Numbered from the stretch's first letter, positions 1 to 9,497 are shown. The stretch is 64,000 nucleotides of DNA from Bradyrhizobium sp. AZCC 2176 (GCF_036924645.1 NZ_JAZHRX010000001.1:3623501-3687500); one strand, 5' to 3'. Program-made: numbers and translations. The notes: generated by a model not told the origin, from the letters alone.

Positions 1-905
1 AGCGGCAACTTGTTGATGACAGCCATCTTGTCCTCGGCCTCGGCCTTGGTTGCGCCGCAGACGGGCGTGGTGAGGTTGCAGAGGAACATCTGGTCGGGAT
101 CGCGGCCGGCTTTCGCCGCTTCGTTGCGGACCGCTGCATAGCCCTCCTTGGCAGCGGCCACGTTGCGCGCGGCGGTGAAGATCACCTCGCCCCATCGCCC
201 CGCAAAGCGCTGGCCGCGGCCGGACGCGCCGGCCTGAATGATAACGGGATGGCCCTGCGCCGAGCGCGGCACGGTGAACGGACCGCGCGACTTGAAGAAT
301 TGGCCCTTGTGGTCGAGCCGCTTCACCTTGGACGGATCGGCGAAGCGGCCGCTCTTCTTGTCCATGATCAGCGAGCCGTCTTCCCAGGTGTCCCAATGGC
401 CGAGCACGACTTCCATGAACTCGTCGGCGCGATCGTAGCGAAAGTCGTGTTCGAGATGGGCATCCTTGCCCATGTTGTGGGCCTCGCCGTCATTGAGCGA
501 GGTGACGACATTCCAGCCTGCGCGTCCGCCGGACATCAGATCGAGAGTGGCGAAGCGGCGTGCGACGTCGAACGGCTCGTAGTAGGTGGTCGAGCAGGTC
601 GACCCCAACCCGAGCTTTTCGGTGACCATGCCCATCGTGGTCAGCACGATCAGCGGGTCCATCTTCACGCAGCGGATGCCGTATTCGACGGTATGGGCGT
701 GGTCGTTGCCATAGCGGTCCGGCATCGCCAGGCGGTCGTCGAAGAAGGCCATGTGAAACTTGCCGGCTTCGAGAATCCGGGCGATCTCCTGGTAGTAGTC
801 GGCCGACATCGAATCGTCGCGCGATTCCGGATGCCGCCACGAACTCGGCAGATTGGTGCAGTTCTGCGCCTGCAGGAATCCCACCAGCGCCATTTGCCGC
901 GTCAT
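1..905 (-). CDS. NtaA/SnaA/DszA-family FMN-dependent monooxygenase, C-terminus off window
   Basis: The frame reads from an ATG at 905 to the left edge without a stop, giving about 301 residues; family members are usually about 430-460, so the C-terminus is missing. The protein begins MTRQMALVGFLQ and contains the SADYYQEIAR, GMVTEKLGLG and GGRAGWNVVTS segments typical of the class C (two-component) luciferase-like monooxygenases. These use reduced FMN from a separate reductase to oxidise small organic substrates. A ribosome-binding site AAGGAG lies a few bases before the start. The gene follows the dehydrogenase at 936-1988 by 30 bases and is probably in the same operon. The substrate cannot be told from sequence. 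Confidence 0.9.
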   Translation of the reverse strand, partial: MTRQMALVGFLQAQNCTNLPSSWRHPESRDDSMSADYYQEIARILEAGKFHMAFFDDRLAMPDRYGNDHAHTVEYGIRCVKMDPLIVLTTMGMVTEKLGLGSTCSTTYYEPFDVARRFATLDLMSGGRAGWNVVTSLNDGEAHNMGKDAHLEHDFRYDRADEFMEVVLGHWDTWEDGSLIMDKKSGRFADPSKVKRLDHKGQFFKSRGPFTVPRSAQGHPVIIQAGASGRGQRFAGRWGEVIFTAARNVAAAKEGYAAVRNEAAKAGRDPDQMFLCNLTTPVCGATKAEAEDKMAVINKLP

Positions 906-935
906 GCCGTTCTCCTTGTGGGCGTGGATTCGATT

Positions 936-1988
936 TCATTTCAGGTCGAGGTCAGTGGCGAGCTTGTAGTCGGTGGCGAGCGCCTTCAATTTGTCCCAGG
1001 TGGCGTCCTCGACCTCGATGCCGTCGCGCCGGCGCTGTTGTTCGCGGATGTGCTCGATCTCGCCGGGGTAGAACACGCCGGGCGAACCTTCGGACGGCGG
1101 CGTCGATTTCAAATAGCGCGCGAACTCGCCGACCTCCTTCTCGAAATCCTTCAGGGGACGGAAGGCGGCGACGTTGAACACCGCCATGAAGCATCCGTCG
1201 TTGTGACGGCCGGTCGGCTCGACGCCAAAGCCTAAGCCCGTGAGCAGGCCGCACAGCACCTCGACCATGGCGGCGAGGCCGCTTCCCTTGTAGCCCTCGC
1301 TGCCGCCTAGCGGCAGCAGCGCGCCGCCCTTGCGATACTGCGTGGGATCGGTGGTGTGCCGTCCTTCCGCGTCGATGATCCACCCCTGCGGGATCTGTTC
1401 GCCACGTGCGACCGAGAGCGCGATCTTGCCGGCCGCGACCGCCGAGGTCGCCATATCCAGATAGAACGGCGCCTCGAGATCCGATGGCACCGCGATCGAG
1501 ATCGGATTGGTGCCGAGCCTCGCCTCGCGGCCGCCGAACGGAGCGACGTGTTTCGGCGAGCGGCCGGAATCGGCGGTGGCAATGCCGATCATGCCCGCCC
1601 GCATCGCCATCAGCGGGTAGGCGGCGAGCCGCCCGACATGGCTCTGCCGGAACACCGTGCAGGCGGCGACGTTAGCTGTTTTCGCCTTTTCGATCGTCAG
1701 TGCCATCGCCTTGGCATTGACGTGGAAGCCAAAACCCCAATGACCGTCGATCACCGTCGTAGTTGGCGATTCCTGGACGATGGTCCATTTGGCGCCGGGC
1801 ACGATATGGCCGGCCTTGATGCGGTCGATATAGGTCGGGATCGCGATCACGCCGTGCGAGTCATGGCCGGCAAGGTTGGCGTTGACGCAGCCGACCGCTA
1901 CCGCATCGGCTTCCTCCTCCGACGCGCCGGCGGCCTTGAGCAGCGCCGCGCCGATGCGCGTGAGACGGTCGGCCTGGACCATCGGCAT
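936..1988 (-). CDS. Ldh family oxidoreductase (malate/L-lactate/ureidoglycolate dehydrogenase type)
   Basis: 350 residues, the usual length of the type-2 malate/lactate dehydrogenase family, which are NAD(P)-dependent and do not have a Rossmann fold. Diagnostic segments are AGHDSHGVIAIPTYIDRI near residue 50, the GHWGFGFHVN stretch, GTNPISIAVPS and GGSEGYKGSGLA. The open frame runs further upstream, but the ATG at 1988 gives the standard family N-terminus (MPMVQADRL) and has an AGAGGA ribosome-binding site just before it. It lies upstream of the monooxygenase at 1-905 on the same strand. A 2-hydroxyacid substrate is likely from the family; which one is unknown. Confidence 0.9.
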   Translation of the reverse strand: MPMVQADRLTRIGAALLKAAGASEEEADAVAVGCVNANLAGHDSHGVIAIPTYIDRIKAGHIVPGAKWTIVQESPTTTVIDGHWGFGFHVNAKAMALTIEKAKTANVAACTVFRQSHVGRLAAYPLMAMRAGMIGIATADSGRSPKHVAPFGGREARLGTNPISIAVPSDLEAPFYLDMATSAVAAGKIALSVARGEQIPQGWIIDAEGRHTTDPTQYRKGGALLPLGGSEGYKGSGLAAMVEVLCGLLTGLGFGVEPTGRHNDGCFMAVFNVAAFRPLKDFEKEVGEFARYLKSTPPSEGSPGVFYPGEIEHIREQQRRRDGIEVEDATWDKLKALATDYKLATDLDLK

Positions 1989-2359
1989 GGGAATTTCCTC
2001 TACCTTCTGATGCCCGCGCGACCGGCGGGTCTTGCTTGGTGTCGGCATGCTCTCAAAGCGGCGGCGGCAGGGCAAGCGTGGAAATATCCTGTTAGCCATG
2101 CCGCCGGCACGGTCCTCGACGGCCCGGAATTTCATCCTGCAAAATTCGAAAATGCCTTCGGCAGGCCCGCATCGCGGCCGGTGCATGCCGGCGGTATGGC
2201 TGACAAATCGTGAAATGAACCGTAGTTCTCCTGTGCGTCGCTGGCCGTTGGTCCGACATTTACTCTGAATCGCAACTCCCGGTCGCCAATAACGGGCATT
2301 TAGGCCTCCTGCACGCATAAAATCCGCAAGGGGGCAGCCCGGCGCTGCCGGCAGGGAGC
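1989..2359. other. Intergenic region between divergent genes
   Basis: This 371-base gap separates the minus-strand dehydrogenase operon from the plus-strand GAF-GGDEF-EAL gene, so it should hold both promoters. The open frames in it are extensions or shadows of the flanking genes. I see no convincing operator, hairpin or RNA gene in it. Confidence 0.4.
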
Positions 2360-2368
2360 TTGGGGACG

Positions 2369-5300
2369 GTGAAGACCGATATCGCGCGCACGTTTGCGGC
2401 GTTGAATGCCACCAACGAAGCGATTCTGTATGCCAAATCACCCGACGAACTGTACGCAAAGGTCTGCGAAGCCGCGTTCTCGGTCGGCGACTTCCTGGCT
2501 GTGGCGGTCTTCCTGCTGGAGCCGGAGACCAACCTCCTGCGCTTCGCCGCCGGCTGTGGCGATGACGTTCCCAGGCTGCGCAGTATCGACATCTCCATCC
2601 TGGCCGGTACGCCCGAGGGATCTGGGGTTGCCGGGCAAGCCTTCCGTGACCAGCGAATATGCGTCAGTAACGATTTTCTGAACGACCAGCGTTCGCTGGC
2701 TTGGCGCGAGGGCGCCAAGGCCAACCAGGTAGGCGCGGCGGCGGCGCTGCCGCTGATCTGCAACGGCGAAAGGGTCGGCGTGCTGCTCGTTTCGCGACGT
2801 GAGGCGCATTCGATCGACGAGCGGCTCGTCTCGATGCTGGAGCGCGTGTCGGCCAACGTTTCATTTGCGCTCGACAATTTCGAACATGAGGCCGCGCGCA
2901 AGAACGGCGAGCGCGTGATGCGGCGGTTGAACCGGATGTTCGGCGCCATCAGCGCAACCAACGAAGCCATTCTGCGTGCCAAGACTGAACAGGATCTCTA
3001 TCAGCGCGTTTGCGATGCGGCGGTATATAGCGGAAAATCCGCAGCTACGGTGGTCCTGCTGGCGGAGCTGGACTCGATCTGGTTGAAGCCGGTCGCAGGC
3101 ACCGGCGCAATCGTCGAACAGATCATGCGGGCGCCGTTCTCGATCGACGCCGGCAATCCGTATGGAACGGGCGTCTGCGGCAGGGCATTCCGAACGCAGC
3201 AGCCGGCCATCAATAACGATATCCTCAACTCGACCCAGGGGCAGCCCTGGCATCAGGCCGCCCGCGAGACCGGCGTCACCGCCTGCGTGGCTGCTCCGCT
3301 GATCAAGGCCGACGAGAGCGTCGGCGTGTTGCTGTTCTTTGTTGGAAAGCTATGGGCGGAGGATGAAGAGATCGTCGCTCTGATGGCGCGGATCGCGGAG
3401 AACGTCTCGTTCGCGCTCGACAATTTCGATCGCGCCGGCGAAAAGGCCAGAGCCGACGCCCAGAAGGAACGGCTGACGCGCATGCTGGCGGCGCTCAGTG
3501 CGACCAACGAGGCGATCGTTCGCGCGACGTCGCGGACGGAGCTGTTCGAACTTGTGTGCGAAGCCGCCGCGAAGGGCGGCCGGTTCAACTCGACCAGCAT
3601 TCTTCTGGCCCGATCGGACAGCGATTACACCGACCTGGTGGCCGTGGCGGGACCGACGGCCGAGAACATGCGCCGGGTGAAGGTATCGACCAACGCCGAC
3701 CATCCGGAAGGACGCGGGCTGTGCGGCAACGCTTTCCGCTCCAGCCGAGCCTGCATCGCCAACGATTTGCGCGCTGACCCGCGTGGGTCGGCGTTTCAGC
3801 AATTCATCCACAGCGACGGCGCCATGTCGGGCGCGGCATTTCCGCTGCTGGTTTGCGGCCGGGCAGTTGGGGTCATGTTCTTCATTTCCTCCGAGAGGAA
3901 TACCTTCACGCCCGAATTCGCCGAATTGCTGCAGCGGCTCACCGAGAACGTGTCGTTTGCGATCGCGACCTTCGATCGGGCCGACGAGAAGGCGAGAACC
4001 GAAAGCCAGAAGGAGCGCCTGACGCGGATGTTCGCGGCGCTGAGCGCAACCAACGAAGCCATCATGCGGGCCAAATCACGCAATGAACTTTTCGATCTGG
4101 TATGCGATGCCGCTGCGAACGGCGGCAGGTTTACCTCCACCACCATCGCATTGGCCGATTCCGGCAGCGACCTGCTCCGGATCGTCGCTGCCGCGGGCCC
4201 GGCTGCCGAGACGACGCGGCACGTCAGGTTGTCGGTGGATGAAGCCCGTCCCGAGGGCCGTGGGCTCAGCGGAACGGCATTCCGAACCCGGCGGCCCTGC
4301 ATCACCAACGACTATGTGACCGACCAGCGCGTCGCCGCCTTCCAGGGCATCGTTGGTAGCTACGGGGCTCAGTCGGGCGCTGCCTTTCCTCTGCTGGTTC
4401 GCGGCGAGCCGGTCGGCGTCATGATTTACATGTCCCTGGACAAGGACACCTTCACCTCAGAGTTTTCGGAACTGCTGCAACGACTGGCCGACAATGTGTC
4501 GTTCGCGCTGGAGAATTTCGACCGCGCCGACGACAAGGCGCGGACCGAAGTCCAGAAAGAGCGCCTGACGCGCATGCTGGCGGCGCTGAGCTCAACCAAC
4601 GAAGCGATCATCCGCGCCTGCTCTCGGGCCGAACTGTTCGAACTGGTGTGCGAAGCGGCGGCGAACGGCGGCAAGTTTACCTTGACCTCCATCGCGCTGA
4701 TAAAGCCCGACAGCGAATATCTCGACGTCGTGGCTGCCGCCGGCCCGACCGCCTCGAGCGCGCGCCGGGCAACGATATCGAGCAGCGAGGCGCAGCCGGA
4801 GGGACGTGGGCTCTGTGGTTCGGCGATACGTTCGCAGCAGGCCTGCATCATCAACGATTACCTTGGTGATCCGCGCGCCGAGGCGTTTCACGCCACCGCG
4901 CGCAGCGATGGCACGAATTCCGGCGCTTCATTCCCCCTGTGGGTGCAGGGCCAGGTCGTCGGCGTGATGTCTTTCATGTCGCTCGAAAAGGACACGTTCA
5001 CGCCCGAGTTCGCCGAACTGCTTCAGCGGCTCGTCGACAATGTGTCCTTTGCGCTGGAGAATTTCGGCCGTGCGGACGAAAAGACCAAGGCCGACGAGCG
5101 GATCGAATATCTGGCGTCGCATGACAGCCTGACCAACCTGCCGAACCGGGAAATGTTCAACGGCATGCTTCGCCGCGCGATCGATGCGGCCGCGCGCTAC
5201 CAGCGGCAGTTCGCGCTGCTGTTCATCGATCTCGACAGGTTCAAGGTCATCAACGACTCGCTTGGACATGACGCGGGCGACATGCTGCTGGTGGAGATCG

Positions 5301-6457
5301 CCGGCCGGCTGCGCCGCGCGCTGCGTTCGAGCGATGTCGTGGCGCGGCTCGGCGGCGACGAGTTCGTGGTCATTCTGGAGGAGACCGCCGAGCGCCGCGA
5401 GGTCGAGCGTGTTTCCGGCGAGCTTCTCTCCGTGCTGAGCCAGCCGCTGCAGCTCAGCGGGCACGAATGCCACACCACCGCCTCGATCGGGATCGCGATG
5501 TATCCGTCCGACGGCACCGACATGCAGACGCTGACCAAGAACGCCGACATGGCGATGTATCTCGCCAAGGAAGACGGCAAGAACGGCTTCCGATTCTTTA
5601 CCAAGGAGATCAAGACGCAGTCGATCGAGCGCCTGACGCTGGAGAGCGCCTTGCGCCGCGCGCTGGAGCGCGACCAGTTCTCGCTGCACTACCAGCCCAA
5701 GATCGACATGGCGAGCGGCCAGATCACCGGCGTCGAAGCGCTGCTGCGTTGGAATCATCCCGACCTCGGCACCGTATCGCCGGCGCAGTTCATCCCGCTG
5801 GCCGAGGAGACCGGACTGATCGTTCCGATCGGCCGCTGGGTGCTCAAGGAAGCCTGTGCGCAGAACATGGCCTGGCAGCGCCGCGGCCTGCGGCCGGTGA
5901 CGATGGCGGTCAACCTGTCGCCGCGGCAATTTGCCGATCCGCATCTGCTGCACGATGTCGACGAGGCGCTGCTAGCAAGCGGCATGTCGCCGGTGCTGCT
6001 GCAGCTCGAAGTCACCGAAAGCATGGTGATGCGGAATGTGTCGCGCGCGATCAAGATACTCGACGCGATCCAGGCCCGCGGCATTCGCCTTGCGATCGAC
6101 GATTTCGGTACCGGCTATTCGTCGATGTCGCTGATGAAGCAGTTCCCGATCGATACCATCAAGATCGATCGCTCCTTCGTTCGCGATTTGCCCGTCGATT
6201 CCGAGGACCAGGCCATTGCGCAGGCAATCATCAGCATGGGCAAGGCGCTTGGCATGACCGTCATCGCGGAGGGCGTCGAGACCGTGGAGCAGGAAACCTT
6301 CCTGCGCAACCACGCTTGCGACGAGATGCAGGGCTTTCTGTTCTCCAGGCCGTTGCCCGCCAAGCAAATGGCCGATCTGCTGCGCGCCGAACCGCGGCTC
6401 ACCTCGCCGCCATTGCAGCCGGAACCCGGCTCAGGGTTGAAAGGCGCCATCGTCTGA
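2369..6457 (+). CDS. Five-GAF, GGDEF and EAL domain cyclic-di-GMP enzyme
   Basis: A cytoplasmic c-di-GMP protein of about 1362 residues with no membrane segment. Five GAF-type sensory units occupy roughly residues 5-910. Each contains a conserved TNEAI box, at residues 15, 197, 379, 561 and 743, exactly 182 residues apart. A GGDEF domain follows with an intact GGDEF signature at 995-999 and an RxxD inhibitory site (RSSD, 986-989) five residues before it. The EAL domain has EALLRW (EAL at 1123-1125), DDFGTGY (from 1244), KIDRSF and EGVET, so both cyclase and phosphodiesterase chemistry look possible. Start choice: GTG at 2369 has GGGAG ten bases upstream, whereas the longer in-frame TTG at 2360 directly abuts that site. 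Ligands of the GAF units are unknown. Confidence 0.95.
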   Translation: MKTDIARTFAALNATNEAILYAKSPDELYAKVCEAAFSVGDFLAVAVFLLEPETNLLRFAAGCGDDVPRLRSIDISILAGTPEGSGVAGQAFRDQRICVSNDFLNDQRSLAWREGAKANQVGAAAALPLICNGERVGVLLVSRREAHSIDERLVSMLERVSANVSFALDNFEHEAARKNGERVMRRLNRMFGAISATNEAILRAKTEQDLYQRVCDAAVYSGKSAATVVLLAELDSIWLKPVAGTGAIVEQIMRAPFSIDAGNPYGTGVCGRAFRTQQPAINNDILNSTQGQPWHQAARETGVTACVAAPLIKADESVGVLLFFVGKLWAEDEEIVALMARIAENVSFALDNFDRAGEKARADAQKERLTRMLAALSATNEAIVRATSRTELFELVCEAAAKGGRFNSTSILLARSDSDYTDLVAVAGPTAENMRRVKVSTNADHPEGRGLCGNAFRSSRACIANDLRADPRGSAFQQFIHSDGAMSGAAFPLLVCGRAVGVMFFISSERNTFTPEFAELLQRLTENVSFAIATFDRADEKARTESQKERLTRMFAALSATNEAIMRAKSRNELFDLVCDAAANGGRFTSTTIALADSGSDLLRIVAAAGPAAETTRHVRLSVDEARPEGRGLSGTAFRTRRPCITNDYVTDQRVAAFQGIVGSYGAQSGAAFPLLVRGEPVGVMIYMSLDKDTFTSEFSELLQRLADNVSFALENFDRADDKARTEVQKERLTRMLAALSSTNEAIIRACSRAELFELVCEAAANGGKFTLTSIALIKPDSEYLDVVAAAGPTASSARRATISSSEAQPEGRGLCGSAIRSQQACIINDYLGDPRAEAFHATARSDGTNSGASFPLWVQGQVVGVMSFMSLEKDTFTPEFAELLQRLVDNVSFALENFGRADEKTKADERIEYLASHDSLTNLPNREMFNGMLRRAIDAAARYQRQFALLFIDLDRFKVINDSLGHDAGDMLLVEIAGRLRRALRSSDVVARLGGDEFVVILEETAERREVERVSGELLSVLSQPLQLSGHECHTTASIGIAMYPSDGTDMQTLTKNADMAMYLAKEDGKNGFRFFTKEIKTQSIERLTLESALRRALERDQFSLHYQPKIDMASGQITGVEALLRWNHPDLGTVSPAQFIPLAEETGLIVPIGRWVLKEACAQNMAWQRRGLRPVTMAVNLSPRQFADPHLLHDVDEALLASGMSPVLLQLEVTESMVMRNVSRAIKILDAIQARGIRLAIDDFGTGYSSMSLMKQFPIDTIKIDRSFVRDLPVDSEDQAIAQAIISMGKALGMTVIAEGVETVEQETFLRNHACDEMQGFLFSRPLPAKQMADLLRAEPRLTSPPLQPEPGSGLKGAIV

Positions 6458-6772
6458 CGGCTGCGGATGCAGCTCGCGGACCGCCGGATCCGGAATTTCA
6501 GTCTTGCGGGGAAAGTCGTAAGGCCAGGGCAGGGACGTCTGCCCGGCGAAGGTCTTGAGGAAGACTTCCGCGCCTGCCGCATACGTCGCCTGATCGGGAA
6601 GTCCGAGCTCGGCGCACCATTCCGCCGGCAGGGATTGCGGCGTATTGCGCAACTCCATCGCCGGTCCCCACCACCACGCCGGGGCAGGTGATCGTTCGCC
6701 TTCGGGAACGGCATGCCAGCGAACGTATTCGCGGATCATGCGTTCAAATTGCAGTTGCGCCGCCGGATGCAT
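6431..6772 (-). CDS. Conserved hypothetical protein
   Basis: 113 residues, starting MHPAAQLQFERMIREYVRWHA, rich in Trp and Pro (PAWWWGPAME), with no signal peptide or membrane segment. The ATG at 6772 has an AGGAG ribosome-binding site. The 3' end overlaps the convergent GAF-GGDEF-EAL gene by 27 bases. I believe it is a real small gene conserved in Bradyrhizobium, but I cannot name a domain or function. Confidence 0.65.
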   Translation of the reverse strand: MHPAAQLQFERMIREYVRWHAVPEGERSPAPAWWWGPAMELRNTPQSLPAEWCAELGLPDQATYAAGAEVFLKTFAGQTSLPWPYDFPRKTEIPDPAVRELHPQPSDDGAFQP

Positions 6773-6833
6773 TCAATCTCCTGACATCAGATGATATCCG
6801 CATCCGCGCGCCGCGCAAAGCGCGCCAGCCGGG

Positions 6834-7073
6834 CTACTGCCGGCCATGCTGCCAATGCGAGGTTACATCGGCACCGGACTTGTTGAGGTGGACATGCTGA
6901 TCGACGTGGTCGACCCAGGACACCGGAATGAAGTGATGGTGCTCCCCGTCGGGCGAACTCTGCTTGGTCAGCTTGATCTTGTCGGTTCCTTCCATATGGT
7001 CGACCTTTCCGACCGTCTTCTTGTCCGACGAGATGACGTCCATGTGTTCCTTGATCTGTGCGCTAACAGCCAT
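6834..7073 (-). CDS. DUF2171 domain-containing protein
   Basis: 79 residues. The sequence IKEHMDVISSDKKTVGKVDHMEG, followed by KIKLTK, HHHFIPVSWVDHVDQHVHL, matches the compact PRC-barrel-like DUF2171 family, in which a short beta-rich domain ends in a conserved HxIPxxWVD...VHLxK segment. A GAGGA ribosome-binding site precedes the ATG at 7073. Function is not established for the family; members are often near stress-related genes. Confidence 0.85.
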   Translation of the reverse strand: MAVSAQIKEHMDVISSDKKTVGKVDHMEGTDKIKLTKQSSPDGEHHHFIPVSWVDHVDQHVHLNKSGADVTSHWQHGRQ

Positions 7074-7146
7074 GTTTCATATCCTCAATTAATTGGAAAC
7101 ATGAAACGCGCCGCCGTTGAAATGGTTGCCAAGATGGTTGTCGCGG

Positions 7147-7626
7147 CTATTTCTCCTCTGCTGCAGTCGAGGTCGCCGGACCTTCGCCCATGATCAGGAG
7201 AACGGCGTCTTCATCCTTGGCACCGTCCCAATGCACCTGCTTGCCGAAATGCGTGACGAAACTGCCGGCCGGCATCGGCGTCGTGTTGGCCGGATCGAAT
7301 TTCGGTCCCGAGCCAACCCACCACGTGCCCTGCAATACGACGATGTAGCGGTCGTTGGGATGGAAGTGCGGTCGGCTGAAATGATTGCCTTTGGTCCACT
7401 TGTTGTAGACCATGTAGAAGCCAGGCTTGGCCGGATCGCCGACGACAACAGCGCTTTGCGCGCCGGCTGCATTGACAGGGCCCCAGGGAATCTGGTCGGG
7501 CAGTTTGTAGATGACCGCGGCCGGATTGAGTTCCGCAGCAGCGCCGATCCCCGTCATCGTCGTGAGCGCGAGCAGCGTCATGAGGGATCGCCAGGGCCGT
7601 CTTGCAACCTGCTTTGCCACCTTCAT
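7147..7626 (-). CDS. Secreted cupin domain protein
   Basis: 159 residues from the ATG at 7626, which has a GGAGGA site immediately upstream; the open frame extends further but without a ribosome-binding site. The N-terminus has a basic stretch followed by a hydrophobic segment ending near GIGAAA, a signal peptide. The rest is a single cupin: a metal-site motif SRPHFHPNDRYIVVLQG and a second motif GSFVTHFGKQVHWDGA with the expected histidines. Small periplasmic cupins of this kind are usually of unknown substrate. It is divergent from the DUF1080 gene at 7851, leaving about 220 bases between them. Confidence 0.85.
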   Translation of the reverse strand: MKVAKQVARRPWRSLMTLLALTTMTGIGAAAELNPAAVIYKLPDQIPWGPVNAAGAQSAVVVGDPAKPGFYMVYNKWTKGNHFSRPHFHPNDRYIVVLQGTWWVGSGPKFDPANTTPMPAGSFVTHFGKQVHWDGAKDEDAVLLIMGEGPATSTAAEEK

Positions 7627-7850
7627 GGATTCCTCCGTCGATCGCTCGTGGGCCGGAGCCCCTCCCTTGGGTTGCTGACATGCTAAACGGTCCTGTTCTT
7701 GCGGGACAATGCACCGCAATGCATGCGTGACCGGCGGCTGCGACACGCACGAGGCGTATGACGCAACTGCAGCATGAAAAACGGATTTACGCCGCGCGTC
7801 GCGGTGATAGGTTGCCGCCAACTAAAAGCAGCCATGGGAGGGCTACGTTC

Positions 7851-8453
7851 ATGAAGCGTTTGTCGATACTTGCGGCCGGTTTGCTTGTCGGCGCCGCCGC
7901 ACTTCAATTTTCCAGCGTGGCATCCGGTCAGAGCGATGGCTGGGTGACGCTCGTCGACGGCACCAGGATGGGCGACTGGACCGAGGTCGGCAAAGCCAAT
8001 TGGGCGATGAAGGACGGCGCGCTGGTCGCGGACAAGATCACCGAGGGCAAGGACCCCTCCTATCTCGTCAGCAAGGAGTCCTACAAGGATTTCCAGATCA
8101 AGGCGGAGTTCTGGGCCGACGATGACGCCAACAGCGGCATCTTCATTCGCTGCGACCAGTCGGCCAAGATCGACGCCAAGATCTGCTACGAGGTCAACAT
8201 TTTCGACAAGCGGCCGGATCCGACCTACGGCACCGGCGCGATCGTCGATGTGGCCAAGGTCGATCCGATGCCGAAAGTGGGCGGCAAATGGAATACCTAC
8301 GAGATCACGGCCAAGGGCCCGCATCTCGTCGTCATGCTGAACGGCCAGAAAACGGTCGACGTCCAGGATTCAAAACACGCCAGCGGCCCGTTCGCGTTGC
8401 AATACGGATCGGGCGTGATCAAGTGGCGCAAGGTGCAGATCAAGCCGCTGTAG
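7851..8453 (+). CDS. Secreted DUF1080 (3-keto-disaccharide hydrolase-like) protein
   Basis: 200 residues. A signal peptide (MKRLSILAAGLLVGAAA) leads into a DUF1080 domain, a concanavalin-like jelly roll. Diagnostic features are the opening GWVTLVDG, the NSGIFIRC motif, the EVNIFD stretch and WNTYEITAKG before the C-terminal VQIKPL. A GGGAGGG ribosome-binding site lies eight bases before the ATG at 7851; upstream in-frame starts would destroy the signal peptide. Relatives act on or bind sugars; activity here is inferred from family only. Confidence 0.85.
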   Translation: MKRLSILAAGLLVGAAALQFSSVASGQSDGWVTLVDGTRMGDWTEVGKANWAMKDGALVADKITEGKDPSYLVSKESYKDFQIKAEFWADDDANSGIFIRCDQSAKIDAKICYEVNIFDKRPDPTYGTGAIVDVAKVDPMPKVGGKWNTYEITAKGPHLVVMLNGQKTVDVQDSKHASGPFALQYGSGVIKWRKVQIKPL

Positions 8454-8486
8454 GTCGCTGAGCGCTCTCCTGCGAGGTTGCCCGCG

Positions 8487-9497
8487 TCACCCGCGAGCCG
8501 GTGTACCCGTCTTCAGCGGATGAGCCTTCCTGTGCCACGCCCAGGCGGTCCGGATGATCGTCGCCAAGTCCGAATGGGCGGGGCGGAAGTTCAATGTCGC
8601 GCGTGCGGCGGAGGGATCGGCGACGAGATAGGTCGGATCGCCTGATCGCCGCGGCTTGACGACGTGCGGGACTTCGCGGCCGGTCTCGGCCGCGATCGCG
8701 GCGAGGATTTCGCGCACCGAAAAGCCGTTGCCGGTGCCGAGATTGAACGCGCCGCCTGAATGTCCGTCGAGCAGCAGCTTGAGCGCCAGCACGTGGGCCG
8801 CTGCAAGATCGGTGACGTGAATGTAGTCGCGGATCGCCGTTCCGTCGGGCGTGTCGTAATCGTCGCCAAACACGGCGAAGTCAGGCACATGCCCCTGCAG
8901 CGCCATCATGGCGCGCGGGATGAGATGTGTCTCTACGTCACGCAGTTCGCCGATGCCGCCGGCGGGATCGGCGCCCGCGGCGTTGAAGTAGCGCAGCGCA
9001 AACGAGCCGAAGCCATAGGCTGCGCGATAGTCCGCCAGCACGCGCTCGATCATCCATTTCGAGGCACCATAGGGGTTGATCGGCGCGCACGGGTAGTCCT
9101 CGCGCAGCGCCTTGCTGTCGGCATTGCCATAGACGGCGCCGGTCGACGAAAACACCAGGCGATGGCAGCCGGCCTCGCGCATGGCTGCCAGCAGCGACAG
9201 CGTGCCGGCGAGATTGTTGACGTAATATTTCTGCGGATCGGCAACTGATTCGCCGACCAGGCTCGAGGCGGCGAAATGCATGACGGCCACGATGTCATGC
9301 TCGGCAAAGGTCCGTGCCAGCGTGGCCTTGTCGGCGATGTCGCCGACCACCAGCGCGCCCGCCGCGAAGCCGCGGTGGCCGGTCGAAAGGTTGTCGTAGG
9401 TGATGGGCTGATAGCCCGCCGTCTCCAACGCCCTGCAGCAGTGCGAGCCGATATAGCCGGCGCCGCCGGTGACGAGAATGGCTGGACGGCTGCTCAT
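8487..9497 (-). CDS. galE: UDP-glucose 4-epimerase
   Basis: 336 residues, the normal GalE length. An NAD-binding GGAGYIG motif sits at residues 11-17, the catalytic YGASK (YxxxK) is near residue 150, and FSSTGAVYG carries the catalytic serine/threonine region. It interconverts UDP-glucose and UDP-galactose and would supply galactose donors for the polysaccharide locus. The ATG at 9497 overlaps the stop of the upstream WecG gene as ATGA, so the two are translationally coupled. It is the last gene of the minus-strand polysaccharide operon. In rhizobia this position is often called exoB. Confidence 0.95.
   Translation of the reverse strand: MSSRPAILVTGGAGYIGSHCCRALETAGYQPITYDNLSTGHRGFAAGALVVGDIADKATLARTFAEHDIVAVMHFAASSLVGESVADPQKYYVNNLAGTLSLLAAMREAGCHRLVFSSTGAVYGNADSKALREDYPCAPINPYGASKWMIERVLADYRAAYGFGSFALRYFNAAGADPAGGIGELRDVETHLIPRAMMALQGHVPDFAVFGDDYDTPDGTAIRDYIHVTDLAAAHVLALKLLLDGHSGGAFNLGTGNGFSVREILAAIAAETGREVPHVVKPRRSGDPTYLVADPSAARATLNFRPAHSDLATIIRTAWAWHRKAHPLKTGTPARG

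Noticed and set aside
249..1235. Long plus-strand open frame of 328 codons
   Set aside because: It lies antisense across the monooxygenase and dehydrogenase genes, has no domain pattern and is explained by high GC content.
4928..5953. 341-codon minus-strand frame opposite the GGDEF/EAL region
   Set aside because: Reads as an Arg/Gln-rich shadow of the plus-strand gene with no recognisable family.
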